A stretch of 64,000 bases of DNA from the NCBI GenBank assembly GCA_013361525.1, contig JABFXY010000094.1:44555-108554 (forward strand). Direction: 5' to 3'. The notes beneath the pieces are model-generated. The model was not told the DNA's origin and did no database searches. It saw nothing but the letters and a program-made list of their open reading frames with translations. A program made the position numbers and the translations under genes. The stretch is from Polyangiaceae bacterium. GTDB lineage: Bacteria > Myxococcota_A > Polyangia > Polyangiales > Polyangiaceae. Positions 18,411 through 30,106 of the stretch are shown here, piece after piece (the first letter of the stretch is position 1; every line of letters starts with the position of its first letter).

Positions 18411-19376
18411 ATGGCACGTCTCGCCCTATCGCTCGCGCTGTTGATGGCCGGATGCCGCGACCCGGAGCCTGCGACGCCGGTCGACGCTCCGCCGAACGAC
18501 CGCCCAGCGCCACGTGCGGAGATGCCTTCGCTCGCCGAGGACATCGGTGCGGCGACGAGCACCGACGAGCTCTGGAACCAAGCGCGGCCCGCCGTCGTCG
18601 CGTTGCTCGATGCGACGAGTGAGCGCTGCAAACCGGCTGCGCGCGTCGAAGAACGCTCCGAGCCGTGGGAGCGCTTTCGAGACCACCCGGCCGTCGTCGA
18701 CGTCGCGCTTCGTTGTGGTGAAGGCCTCGAAGCATCGCTCGATGGAGCTCGACCGATCGTCGACGGCCGCTCGGAATCCGAAGCGCGCAGATCGGGCGAC
18801 GTGACGTATCGGATCCGTTGCCCGTCGGCCTATTCGGACCGCACGACGACCGCCGACGTCGTTGCGACGCGCTCTGACGCGGGCAAGATCACCGAGGTCG
18901 TCGTCGCGCTCGAAGCGCCGAAGCTCGCATGTGCGAGCGGCGCGTTCTACGAGACGATGGTTGCGCATCGCACGTACGTCGAAAAAGCGGTCGCGCCCTA
19001 TCGCGCGGGGATCGACCACGCGATAGCCGCGCTCGCGTCACGATGCGAAAAAGTCGGCAGCGCGACTCCCGCTGCAGCGCTGCCTTCACCTGCCGCCGGC
19101 ACCGAGCTCGAAGCCGACCCGCGCGTCCTGGGGGTCCGCGCCGTTTGTGCCCGACGCGGTGGCGACGTCGCCTTCGAGGCTCTGCGCGACGCGGGCACCC
19201 CGAGCTCGGAATCCGGCGAGACGTTCGCGATGCGGGGCGAGCGACGAAGGACATCCGTCGCGCTCCCGAAGAGCGGTGATCTCGCAACGATTTCGGTGGA
19301 GCAAACGACCGCCGGCGGCGTCGCGCGCCTGGACCTGACGGTCAAAGCGGCGGGGCTCCCTGCACGGCCGCGGTAG
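18411..19376 (+). CDS. Predicted lipoprotein, unknown function
   Basis: A 321-residue exported protein: MARLALSLALLMAGC is a short, clean signal peptide with a lipobox, followed by an acidic Pro-rich linker. The mature part contains two Cys-bearing repeats of similar layout (ERCKPA...ALRCGEG...RIRCPSAY and SRCEKV...AVCARRG...), separated by a predicted helix. No known domain is recognised. The frame is open upstream to 17697, but the ATG at 18411 gives the signal sequence and avoids overlap with the divergent globin. It is alone on its strand before the LuxR-type gene. Confidence 0.72.
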   Translation: MARLALSLALLMAGCRDPEPATPVDAPPNDRPAPRAEMPSLAEDIGAATSTDELWNQARPAVVALLDATSERCKPAARVEERSEPWERFRDHPAVVDVALRCGEGLEASLDGARPIVDGRSESEARRSGDVTYRIRCPSAYSDRTTTADVVATRSDAGKITEVVVALEAPKLACASGAFYETMVAHRTYVEKAVAPYRAGIDHAIAALASRCEKVGSATPAAALPSPAAGTELEADPRVLGVRAVCARRGGDVAFEALRDAGTPSSESGETFAMRGERRRTSVALPKSGDLATISVEQTTAGGVARLDLTVKAAGLPARPR

Positions 19377-19436
19377 TCGATCGCGCGAAGGCTGCCTATG
19401 CTTCGTCCGTAGCCGAAGCCCGGGGGGGAAAGACAG

Positions 19437-19766
19437 ATGTCGGCCAAGAAGAAGTCCGTCGGGGTGCCCGACGGACTGCGCGCCAAGCGCTTCTCGATCG
19501 AAGGCGAAGAGTTCGCCGTGTTGGTGCTTCCGCCGCGGTCCGCGGACGCAGCGAGCGCGAAGCTGACCGCCGCAGAGCGCGAGGTCGCGCGCCTCACGCT
19601 CAAGGGTCTGACGAACGAGGAGATCGCCGCGATGCGCGGCTCGAGCACGCGCACCGTCGCGAATCAGCTGCAGGCGATCTATCGAAAGCTCGGCATCAGC
19701 TCGCGCGTCGAGCTGTCACATCGATTGGGGGCCGAGCAGCCGCGACCGTCGGATGATCCGGACTGA
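19437..19766 (+). CDS. Small LuxR-type helix-turn-helix regulator
   Basis: A 109-residue DNA-binding protein. The C-terminal half is a LuxR/FixJ HTH: LTAAEREVARLTLKGLTNEEIAAMRG, then STRTVANQLQAIYRKLGISSRVELSHRL. The N-terminal 45 residues lack a receiver or autoinducer domain. A run of Gs and purines (GGGGGGGAAAGACAG) precedes the ATG and serves as ribosome binding site. Its last 23 codons overlap, tail to tail, the next regulator gene on the opposite strand. It probably works as a stand-alone transcription factor or partner of that neighbour. Confidence 0.85.
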   Translation: MSAKKKSVGVPDGLRAKRFSIEGEEFAVLVLPPRSADAASAKLTAAEREVARLTLKGLTNEEIAAMRGSSTRTVANQLQAIYRKLGISSRVELSHRLGAEQPRPSDDPD

Positions 19767-20724
19767 CGGTCAGGGGACGCCGTTCGGAGATCGGTTTGCC
19801 TGCGAGCGTGACGGCGAGCTCTTTGGCGCTGCTCACACCGGCCTCTTCGAGCAGGCGATCGACATGATAGCTCGCGGTGCTCATCGCGATACCGAGCTCC
19901 GCGGCGATCTCCTTGAGCGCCGCGCCGCGAACGAGGAGCCCCAACAAGCGGCCCTGTCGCTTTCGCCGCGTGCCGTCCTGAACGCGCCGTAGAACGAGCA
20001 GCCTCTTGCCGTCGCTCTGACGTGTCGTCGCGAGCGTCCATCCGCCGCCGAGCAGCTCGTCCCAAAGCCCCGTCGCATCTTCGCCGGGCTCCGTCATGTC
20101 ACGCGCGAATGCGCCCGCGATCTCGTTTGCGCGACCGAGGATCCAGCCGCCCGCTGACCCGACATGGAGCGGCCGCCCGGCCTCGTCGATGATCAGCTCC
20201 GCACCCTCGAGCCAGCCGTGGTGATCGGCGCGGCTGAGGACGGCGGCTTGGAGATGACGCTGCGCGCGATGAAAGACAGGCTCGCGAGGCGAGCGTGTGT
20301 CGTCGGCCTTGAGCGGCAGGCTCATCACCAGCTTGAGCGGCTCGACCGACGCGAACAGGCCCAGCACGTCGGAGAAGCCCGGCGCGATCGCGCGGAAAGC
20401 AGGCACCGCCTCCAGGTTCTTGATCCCTGCATGGGCCGAGAGGCGCGCGACGCGAAACGGCGTGAAAGCAGCGCGCACCAGGTCCGGCGGCAGCTCGACG
20501 GGCGGCGCCTGCGTGAGAACGCCGGCTTCCCCCTCGGCTGCGAGGAAGGCCCAACCTCGCCCGAGCACCGCCGAGCTCATGACCATGCCGCTGCGCGGCT
20601 CGACGGCGGTGTTGAGGGTGCGGGTGACCTCCCGCGCCCACGCCTCGAGATTCCGCGGACCGTCGTGGCAGGCCTCGAGGAAGGCCTTGAACCCCGCCGC
20701 ACTGCCTTCGAGCACGCGCGTCAT
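19696..20724 (-). CDS. LuxR-type transcriptional regulator with long N-terminal sensor region
   Basis: A 342-residue regulator from the ATG at 20724, which has a GAGGA Shine-Dalgarno; a GTG at 20793 would add 23 residues. The N-terminal 230 residues have no named domain but resemble a PAS/GAF-like sensor (for example FHRAQRHLQAAVLSRADHHGW and AELIIDEAGRPLHVG). The C-terminus is a LuxR HTH (QGRLLGLLVRGAALKEIAAELGIAMSTASYHVDRLLEEAGVSSAKELAV). It ends with a 30-residue basic/Pro tail encoded opposite the end of the small LuxR gene (71-bp overlap). Divergent from the sigma-54 activator gene. Confidence 0.8.
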   Translation of the reverse strand: MTRVLEGSAAGFKAFLEACHDGPRNLEAWAREVTRTLNTAVEPRSGMVMSSAVLGRGWAFLAAEGEAGVLTQAPPVELPPDLVRAAFTPFRVARLSAHAGIKNLEAVPAFRAIAPGFSDVLGLFASVEPLKLVMSLPLKADDTRSPREPVFHRAQRHLQAAVLSRADHHGWLEGAELIIDEAGRPLHVGSAGGWILGRANEIAGAFARDMTEPGEDATGLWDELLGGGWTLATTRQSDGKRLLVLRRVQDGTRRKRQGRLLGLLVRGAALKEIAAELGIAMSTASYHVDRLLEEAGVSSAKELAVTLAGKPISERRPLTVSPDHPTVAAARPPIDVTARRAS

Positions 20725-20982
20725 GACGTCCTCGTCATGATCGCGCGTAGATCCGACACGTCCCCCTGGCCCATGACCTTCCCCCTCGGCCACCGTAACC
20801 GATGCGCCCCGCGTCCGGCATGGTCAGTCTTTCGAGCGAACGGCCCTTCGAACCCACGACCTCCCCAGAAGCACGTTTTTCCTCGGCTTCCGGCGCCTGG
20901 CTTCCGCTCGGACGACGCCGGCGCCAACCCCCGGACAATCGGCTCTGTTGAAAGGATCTAAGGTCCTGTATCAACGACGAAA

Positions 20983-22482
20983 GTGGGTCCGCAGGCCGCG
21001 CTCTACGGCATTGCCAAGATGCTCCTCTCCGCGACCGACGGGGCGCAGACGGCGGAGCTTTTGTTGCGTCAGGTGTTGGAGGTCACGCAGGCGGCGCGTG
21101 GATTCATCGTCGTGCGCGAAGGCGACACGTTCGAAAAGAAGTTCGACGTGCAGTTCGACGCGCTTTCGAACGACGCGCGCAGGTTCTCGCGCAGCCTCGT
21201 TCGTCATGCGATCGCGACACGCCAGGTCGTTCATTCCGCGGACGCGTCGAGCATCGCGGGCCTGGTGAAAGCGGAGAGCGTCGCCGCACTCGAGTGCCGC
21301 GGCGTGCTCGTCGCGCCGCTCGAGTGCGACGGCATCGTTTGGGGCGCGATCTACCTCGACCATCCGTCCGCCTCGGGCTTCGACGAGGAAGCCCGCATCT
21401 TCGTCGAGCGCTTCGCGGAGCTCGCGGCGCTGTTCTTGAAACGCGCGGCGGAGGTCACCGCACTGGAGCAACGTGCGCGCAGCCTCGAGCGCGACCTGCT
21501 CTCGCAAGCGGACTTCGAAGGCATCGTCACGAGGCACCCGCGCATGCTCGAAGCGCTCGGCGTCGTCGCGCAGGTCGCGGACTCCGACGCGTCGGTGCTC
21601 GTTTGCGGCGAGACGGGCACCGGAAAAGAGCTGATCGCACGCGCGCTCCACATCAACAGCTCGCGCCGAACGCGACCATTCGTCGCGCTCCACTGCACCG
21701 CGTTGCCGGCGACGATCTTGGAGTCGGAGCTCTTCGGGCACGCGCGCGGGGCCTTCACCGGCGCCGACCGAGATCGAACGGGCCGTATCGCATCGGCGCA
21801 CGGCGGAACGTTGTTCTTGGACGAGGTGGCGGAGATCCCGCTCGAGGCGCAGGCGAAGCTTCTCCGGTTCCTTCAGTTCGGAGAGATTCAGCGGCTCGGC
21901 TCCGATCGCATCGAGCGGGTCGACGTGCGCGTCGTCGCCGCGACGCACCGCGATCTGGGCATGTTGGTCGCCGAAGAGAAGTTCCGGCGCGATCTCTACT
22001 TCCGCCTCAACGTCATCGAGATCGTGTTGCCTCCGCTGCGCGAGCGCGCCAGCGACATCCCGCTGCTCCTCGAGGTCGCCCTGCGCCGCTTTTGGAAGCG
22101 CGGCGGTGAGCCGCGCTGGTCGCGCAGCGCGCAACAAGCGCTCGTGGCGTACGAGTGGCCAGGCAACGTGCGCGAGCTCGAGCACGTCTGCGAGCGTGCG
22201 TGTCTGCTCGCGCGGAGCGATCTCCTGGAAGAGGCGCTGCTGCCTTCGGAGATCCGCGCGGTGCAGCCGCGCCGCGCGAGCTCACCCGAGCTGTTCATGT
22301 CGTTCTCGCACGCCGAGCTCGAGACTGCGCGCTCGGCGGCGGTCGCCGAGGTGGAGCGCACCTTCGTCGAAGGGCTCCTCAAGAAGAGCGAGAACAACGT
22401 CTCGCTCGCTGCGCGGACGTCGGGCATTCATCGCGGCCAGCTGCAGCGGCTCATCGCGCGGCACAAGGTGCGGACGACCTGA
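20983..22482 (+). CDS. Sigma-54-dependent transcriptional activator with GAF-like sensor
   Basis: A 499-residue enhancer-binding protein. Residues 1-160 form a GAF-like sensor domain. The AAA+ domain carries Walker A GETGTGKE (209-216), the sigma-54 contact loop GAFTGA (256-261), Walker B GGTLFLDEV (274-282) and the R-finger region FRRDLYFRLNVIEI. A Fis-type HTH ends the protein (NNVSLAARTSGIHRGQLQRLIARH). A stop codon lies just upstream in frame and the only start is GTG at 20983. It would activate sigma-54 promoters in response to a signal bound by the GAF domain. No receiver or FHA domain is present, and its targets are not evident from neighbours. Confidence 0.95.
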   Translation: MGPQAALYGIAKMLLSATDGAQTAELLLRQVLEVTQAARGFIVVREGDTFEKKFDVQFDALSNDARRFSRSLVRHAIATRQVVHSADASSIAGLVKAESVAALECRGVLVAPLECDGIVWGAIYLDHPSASGFDEEARIFVERFAELAALFLKRAAEVTALEQRARSLERDLLSQADFEGIVTRHPRMLEALGVVAQVADSDASVLVCGETGTGKELIARALHINSSRRTRPFVALHCTALPATILESELFGHARGAFTGADRDRTGRIASAHGGTLFLDEVAEIPLEAQAKLLRFLQFGEIQRLGSDRIERVDVRVVAATHRDLGMLVAEEKFRRDLYFRLNVIEIVLPPLRERASDIPLLLEVALRRFWKRGGEPRWSRSAQQALVAYEWPGNVRELEHVCERACLLARSDLLEEALLPSEIRAVQPRRASSPELFMSFSHAELETARSAAVAEVERTFVEGLLKKSENNVSLAARTSGIHRGQLQRLIARHKVRTT

Positions 22483-22576
22483 CACGGAGGGCAGTCCGCC
22501 TGTCACACCAGCGCGGCAGCTCAATGCCCTTTACTGTGGCATTTACGTAGGCCTCGGTTTTGCGTAGCGAATTTGC

Positions 22577-22897
22577 ATGGATAAACCGAGTGACGAGGGT
22601 GGGGATGTGGGGGCGACGGCGTTTCAGCTGGATCCGGGGTGGTTCATCATCAAGCAGCTGAAGGACACCGCCTGGCGAGAAGTCGGCCGGCTGCAGGTGA
22701 CGGGGACGCCCCCCAACACGACCGAAACCTGGTTCCTCTACACGGAGGACCAGCCGCTGAACCACAAGTTCAAGTACCTCTGGCCGGGCGCCGCGAACCC
22801 GGACTCGAAGGTGGAGTACCTCTACCAAACCGGTACCTGGCAGCCGCCGACCGGCATCACCTACAAGAAGGTCGTCTGCGACTGCACGGAGATCTGA
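22577..22897 (+). CDS. Small hypothetical protein
   Basis: A 106-residue protein without signal peptide or recognised domain. It is rich in aromatic residues (PGWFIIKQLKDTAWREVG, ETWFLYTEDQPLNHKFKYLW, VEYLYQTGTWQPP), suggesting a compact beta fold, and ends CDCTEI. The codon usage is like its neighbours, with strong third-position G/C, which supports real coding. No clear Shine-Dalgarno is seen before the ATG. It sits 94 nt after the sigma-54 activator gene on the same strand and could be its target or be independent. A hairpin follows at 22909-22939. Confidence 0.65.
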   Translation: MDKPSDEGGDVGATAFQLDPGWFIIKQLKDTAWREVGRLQVTGTPPNTTETWFLYTEDQPLNHKFKYLWPGAANPDSKVEYLYQTGTWQPPTGITYKKVVCDCTEI

Positions 22898-22908
22898 GCG
22901 TCGCTCGA

Positions 22909-22939
22909 AGGGCGCATCTCCGAAAAGGGGGTGCGCCCT
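22909..22939. terminator. Hairpin between convergent genes
   Basis: AGGGCGCA at 22909-22916 pairs with TGCGCCCT at 22932-22939, and the stem extends inward through five further pairs (two of them G-U) to a GAAAA loop. It separates the small hypothetical gene from the stop of the PknK-like kinase at 22938. The T run is poor, so its termination strength is uncertain. Confidence 0.55.
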
Positions 22940-25900
22940 ACCCGGCCGCGTCGCGTGCCTGCCCGTCCCCGAGGATGTGCAGGCACTCTTCGATCGAGAG
23001 CACGTCGCGGACGGGGGACCTGTCGGTGTCGTTCGCGCCGGACCGAAAGACAAGCTCGTCGCGGAGCGGGGAGGGGATGTCGTGCCCACCCATGCGCAGC
23101 AGCGCGAGGGCTTGGAGCCCGATGATGGGGACGGCGCAGATCGCTGCGCGATCGAGGAGCCGCTCGAGCGCCGCCATTTCGGTCGGTTCACCTGCGGCGA
23201 AGGCGATCGCCCCGCCGAGCAGGGTGAGGATCGGCTCGCCCCCGCGGCGTCCGACGGCGCGCGCGATGTCGGCGAGCTCCCTCGCCTCCGACGATTGCTT
23301 GGAGCGCCACGCGATCGTCGCCTCCGTCAGCGCGATCATGCCGTCGAGGGGCTTGGCTTCGAGGCGCAGAGCGGCGTCGACGAGCTCGCGATCAGGAGAG
23401 GTCGCGCGGCCTGAACGATAAGCCGCGTTTCGCATGGCCCACGCGGCACGCGCCTCGAGGAACGGATGGCGGCACCGGGCTGCGAGCCGGTGGGCGCGCC
23501 GCGCCCACCCCTCTGCTTCGTCGTGCCGGTGGAGCTCGAGGAGCGCCGACGCGACGTTGAGCTGCGCGAGCGCACGAGGCGTCGCCCACCGCGCGCGAGC
23601 CGCTTCTTGTTGGAGCCGGGCGGCCTCCGCGAAATCACCCTGGCGGTACCGGAGCCGCCCGAGCCATCCGGCCCACGCCGCCACGTCCTCGGAATCGCTC
23701 GAGCGCTGCGCCCACACGGTGAGCTCCTCGAGAAGCTGCTCCTCGTGCGCGAGGGTCGTCCGGCGCGCAGCCGCGACGCGCACACCATGTCGGAGGCGTT
23801 CGAGCGCCGGCTCCGCGAAAGGCTCGACTTCGTCGGCTTCCTCGGCGGTGCGCTCGGTCCATTGCTCGAGCGCGATCGCTGCGCGGACGAGCCGCTCGAG
23901 GTGACGCACCGACGGGAGCGCGTCTTCGTGACGGCACAGCTCGTAGAGCACGCGATCGAGCCGGTGTGTCGTCACTTCCGAAAGAGCGACGCGCACCCAC
24001 ATCGTGAGTAGCCGTTCGAGCGTGGGGAGCCCCGCTTCACCGGCCGTCTCCGCCGACGCGACACCTTCGGCGAGCACGACCGTCGCCTTCGCGAGCATGC
24101 CGATACGCGACAGCCGCTCCGCGACGGCAAGGCAACGCTGTGCGATGTGCGCGCAGTCGGCGGCATCGCCGTGGGAGGCCGCGATCGCGTGCGAGAGCGC
24201 CGCGGGCGACGCGAACGGCAGCACGTCCGCGAGGCGACGATGCATCCGCGCTCGCTCTTCCTCGCTCGGAATCACGAACGGGATGCGCAACGGCTCGAGC
24301 CGCTCGCCTTGGATACGAACCGCGCCGATCCGCGCGAGATCCGTGAGGTCCGCCTCCACGCGCCAGCGTGGAAGCTCCGTCGCGCGCCGGAGCAGCGGAA
24401 CCGAGGCGTTTCGCCCGCTCGCCGTGATCCAGCCGAGGAGCGACTCGAGGTTCGGTCGGAGCGACTTCGAGGGCCGCGGCAGCTTCGGCTCGATCAGCGC
24501 GAGCGCCGAATCGAGCCGCTCGATCGCGTCGCGGTCGAGCGTGAGCCTCGCACCGTCGCGCCGGCAGAGCGACATGCGGAGCCACTCGTGAATTTCGTCG
24601 GAGACCCGCGAAGCATGGCCCGATGTGCGCTGAAAGAGGACGCGCGCAGCGTCGCGCCGCAAATGAAAGAGCCGATCCGGCCCGTGAAACAGGTCGCGGA
24701 GGCTGGCGGCGGCGAGCGGGCCTACCTCGACCCGCGCGGTGGCCGGCGACCGCCCCATGTCCTCGCGGAAGACGCGAACCACGGGACCACGCTGCGCGGC
24801 GGCGTCGACAGCTCGGGCGGTCGCGCCGTCGAGCTCGTCCGCGTCGTCGATCACCAGGATCGTGCCGGCGTCCTGCAACGCGGTGATGGCGGACTCCGCC
24901 CGCGCCTCGATCTCGGCGAGCGGGGTCGACGGATCCGTCTCGGGTAGAACGCCGAGCTCCCCGAGCGCGGCGAGGGGCGCCCCCGATCCGGTTGCGAGGA
25001 TCACCGAAAAGCCGCGCCGTTCGAGCTCCTGCCGGGTCACCGCGAGGAGCTGCGAGCGACCGCTGCCGCTGGTGCCCACGATGTCGCAGGCCCGGCCATC
25101 GGCGAGCGTCGATGCGATCTGCTCGACGAGGTCCGCTCGCGCGAGCCGCGGAAGCAATGCCGCATCGATGGGCCGCTCTCCGCGAAGGCGAGCAATCACC
25201 TCGAGGGCGCCTTCGGGCCTGCGCCGCGGGTCGGTGGTGAGGAGGGCGTCGATGGTGGCCGCGACGGCCGCCGGGACATTCGGCGCAAACGCCGCGACAT
25301 GCGCCGGCGGCTCGTGAATCCGCGCGTGGAGCTGACCCGCGAGAGGGCCGGTGTCGTGCGGACGGCGACCGGTGAGCGCCTCGTACAACATGAGGCCGAC
25401 CGCATAGAGGTCTGTCCTTGCGGTCGCCGAGTGCCCGAGGATCTGCTCGGGCGCGAGGTACTCCGGCGTCCCGACGATTTCTCCGTCGCGCGTCAGGCGG
25501 TTCGAGCCGAGCAGCTCTTCACCGGAGAGGCCGAAGTCGAGCGCACAGACCGACTCGCCGTGAACGAGGACGTTGCTCGGCTTCAAATCGCGGTGAACGA
25601 CACCAACCGCGTGAATGCGCGAAAGCACGCGAAGGAGCTCGAGCGACTGCGCTTCGATCTGGTCCCAAGAGGCGGGGATGTTCCTGCCCGGAAAAGGCGA
25701 CCCCTCGACGAGATCCATCACGAGGTACGCGTAGGCGTGCTCGATCCCTTCGTCGCGGAGCCCGACGACCCCCGGAATTCGCAAACGGCGAAGCGCCGCG
25801 ATTTCGCGGCGCACCCGCGCGCGCTGATGCGCGGAGCGTCCGGCGACGAGCTTGAGCGCAACCCGTGCGTCGTCGCGCATGTCCTGCGCCTCGTACACGA

Positions 25901-26120
25901 CGCCGAAGCCGCCGCGACCGAGGGACGACAGGAGCCGGTAGCGCCCCCCGACGACATCGTTCTCGCCCGGGTACCCTTCGATCGACACCGTCCGGTCCGC
26001 GATCGTCTCGCCGGACTTCGATGTTGCTTGGGGTGTCGACGCGAAGAATCCGCGCGTCTGCCACGACTCTTCGCCCGGCTCGATCCGGTCGGTGTCGCGT
26101 AGACGTTTCCTCGAGCTCAC
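22938..26120 (-). CDS. PknK-like serine/threonine kinase fused to STAND-type ATPase and TPR region
   Basis: A 1060-residue signalling protein. The kinase domain (about residues 60-315) has the glycine loop GRGGFG (68-73), Lys90, HRDLKPSN (Asp178) and DFG (195-197). It is followed by a nucleotide-binding domain with a P-loop GTSGSGRS (349-356), in which the usual Lys of GxxxxGK[ST] is Arg355, and a Walker B ILVIDDADE (421-429). The C-terminal 500 residues are helical, TPR/MalT-like repeats. This domain order is that of PknK and related AAA-fused kinases, which join phosphorylation to protein assembly. It is monocistronic with a 457-nt leader region upstream. Confidence 0.92.
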   Translation of the reverse strand: MSSRKRLRDTDRIEPGEESWQTRGFFASTPQATSKSGETIADRTVSIEGYPGENDVVGGRYRLLSSLGRGGFGVVYEAQDMRDDARVALKLVAGRSAHQRARVRREIAALRRLRIPGVVGLRDEGIEHAYAYLVMDLVEGSPFPGRNIPASWDQIEAQSLELLRVLSRIHAVGVVHRDLKPSNVLVHGESVCALDFGLSGEELLGSNRLTRDGEIVGTPEYLAPEQILGHSATARTDLYAVGLMLYEALTGRRPHDTGPLAGQLHARIHEPPAHVAAFAPNVPAAVAATIDALLTTDPRRRPEGALEVIARLRGERPIDAALLPRLARADLVEQIASTLADGRACDIVGTSGSGRSQLLAVTRQELERRGFSVILATGSGAPLAALGELGVLPETDPSTPLAEIEARAESAITALQDAGTILVIDDADELDGATARAVDAAAQRGPVVRVFREDMGRSPATARVEVGPLAAASLRDLFHGPDRLFHLRRDAARVLFQRTSGHASRVSDEIHEWLRMSLCRRDGARLTLDRDAIERLDSALALIEPKLPRPSKSLRPNLESLLGWITASGRNASVPLLRRATELPRWRVEADLTDLARIGAVRIQGERLEPLRIPFVIPSEEERARMHRRLADVLPFASPAALSHAIAASHGDAADCAHIAQRCLAVAERLSRIGMLAKATVVLAEGVASAETAGEAGLPTLERLLTMWVRVALSEVTTHRLDRVLYELCRHEDALPSVRHLERLVRAAIALEQWTERTAEEADEVEPFAEPALERLRHGVRVAAARRTTLAHEEQLLEELTVWAQRSSDSEDVAAWAGWLGRLRYRQGDFAEAARLQQEAARARWATPRALAQLNVASALLELHRHDEAEGWARRAHRLAARCRHPFLEARAAWAMRNAAYRSGRATSPDRELVDAALRLEAKPLDGMIALTEATIAWRSKQSSEARELADIARAVGRRGGEPILTLLGGAIAFAAGEPTEMAALERLLDRAAICAVPIIGLQALALLRMGGHDIPSPLRDELVFRSGANDTDRSPVRDVLSIEECLHILGDGQARDAAG

Positions 26121-26577
26121 GCGGGCATCGTACTCGGCAGTCGCCTCAACCGAGCGTCAATCGCCGCAATTGCGCGGCATGCATTGCGCTCATTGTGCGC
26201 GTGTTGCGACGAAGCACGCGGGCATGCCCATTGCGACGAGCCCCATGCGCCTTGAACCTGGCAACACGCGAGCGCCGAACGCGGACAGCGAAGCGCGGAA
26301 TCGCCGCGGAGAATCGCACAGATCGAAGTTGAAAGAATGACTATTGCCGGGTTGGCAGCGGCTCGTCTCAAAATGGGCGCGCCGCTGTTTCACAGCGCAC
26401 GGATTACGGCGGGGGCACCGGGGACCGAAGGGGGGGGAGCAGTACCGAAACAAGGGGGGTCGGTGGGATCGTTCGGCTTACCCGCGAGGGGTGACGCGAG
26501 CGACAACGCCGATCAGCGCGTCGGTCGAACCGCGCGCGCCGCCGACCCCCCTCCTGCGATCGGTGCCCTGCTTCCTC
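26121..26577. other. 457-bp intergenic region with G-run cluster
   Basis: No gene supported. It contains the promoter region of the PknK-like kinase and the 3' flank of gcvP. The only notable feature is a set of closely spaced plus-strand G runs (26411-26415, 26420-26423, 26430-26437, 26454-26459, 26465-26467), which could form a G-quadruplex. Confidence 0.45.
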
Positions 26578-29478
<2,901 letters not shown>

Positions 29479-29628
29479 GGGACAACTCCTGAGCTGATTG
29501 CGCGGGGGTTTAGCCGAAGCGCGCGGGCGTGACAAATGGCTACGGCGGGGGTTAACCGGGTGTCGCCCGCCGGCCCCTGCCCGAGTGATTGAGCCCGACG
29601 AATTTGTGTCTGCCCGGCTCACTTGTCT

Positions 29629-29662
29629 TGTGGTCGGCTCTCATCTCGCGCGGCCGACCACA
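29629..29662. promoter_or_regulatory. Stem-loop in the bolA leader
   Basis: TGTGGTCGGC at 29629-29638 pairs perfectly with GCCGACCACA at 29653-29662 around a 14-nt loop. It lies 23 nt before the bolA start, in the divergent region shared with gcvP. It could be an operator with dyad symmetry or an RNA hairpin affecting translation; nothing decides between these. Confidence 0.45.
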
Positions 29663-29685
29663 GCGTGCGAGACTCGGCCGCCGCT

Positions 29686-29943
29686 ATGTCAGACCATCCG
29701 ACGAATTTCCAAGGCTCGATCCCCGACGCCGTTCGCGACGCGATCGTCGCCAAGATCCCCGACGCGCACGTGACGGTGCAGGGCGGCGGCGGTCACTTCA
29801 CGATCGAGGTCGTCTCACCGGTTTTCGCCGGCAAAGGCATGCTGGAGAGCCAGCGCCTCGTTCTCGGCTCGATCAAGCACCTGATGGCCGGGGACATGGC
29901 GCCCGTCCACGCGGTCGATAGCCTGAAGACGCGCGCTCCCTGA
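29686..29943 (+). CDS. BolA family protein
   Basis: An 85-residue member of the BolA/IbaG family: DAVRDAIVAKIPDAHVTVQGGGGHFTIEVVSPVFAGKGMLESQRLVLGSI holds the class-II KH-like fold with the conserved HF near the centre and FxGxxxLxxQRLV. BolA proteins act with monothiol glutaredoxins in Fe-S cluster and iron handling, or as morphology-related regulators. The VxGxGGHF wording is closest to the IbaG-type. The ATG at 29686 is chosen as it opens directly on the domain; the frame is open to 29623. It is alone, followed by the CorC-like gene after 160 nt. Confidence 0.88.
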   Translation: MSDHPTNFQGSIPDAVRDAIVAKIPDAHVTVQGGGGHFTIEVVSPVFAGKGMLESQRLVLGSIKHLMAGDMAPVHAVDSLKTRAP

Positions 29944-30091
29944 CGCACCTGCTTCGATGTTTCGTGGTTTCGCTCGGCTGCCGGCGAAAAATGCGGTATT
30001 AGACGCGCGTTTTCCGCTGAGTCGACCGGGCGATCGATATCGTCGTCGGCTCGGATAGCCCGGTTGGCCTCGGCCCGACCGGGCGCAACAG

Positions 30092-30106
30092 GGAGGCTAC
30101 GCGATT
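30092..30106 (+). promoter_or_regulatory. Shine-Dalgarno and ATT start of the CorC-like gene
   Basis: GGAGG at 30092-30096 is followed by a 7-nt spacer and ATT at 30104, in frame with the CorC/HlyC protein. The frame is blocked upstream by TAG at 30056-30058, and no ATG, GTG or TTG lies between that stop and the ATG at 30137, which would cut into the first membrane helix. Confidence 0.6.

Noticed and set aside
29479..29685. Possible glycine riboswitch upstream of gcvP
   Set aside because: The conserved aptamer core is not visible in the leader; only a simple dyad near bolA is present.
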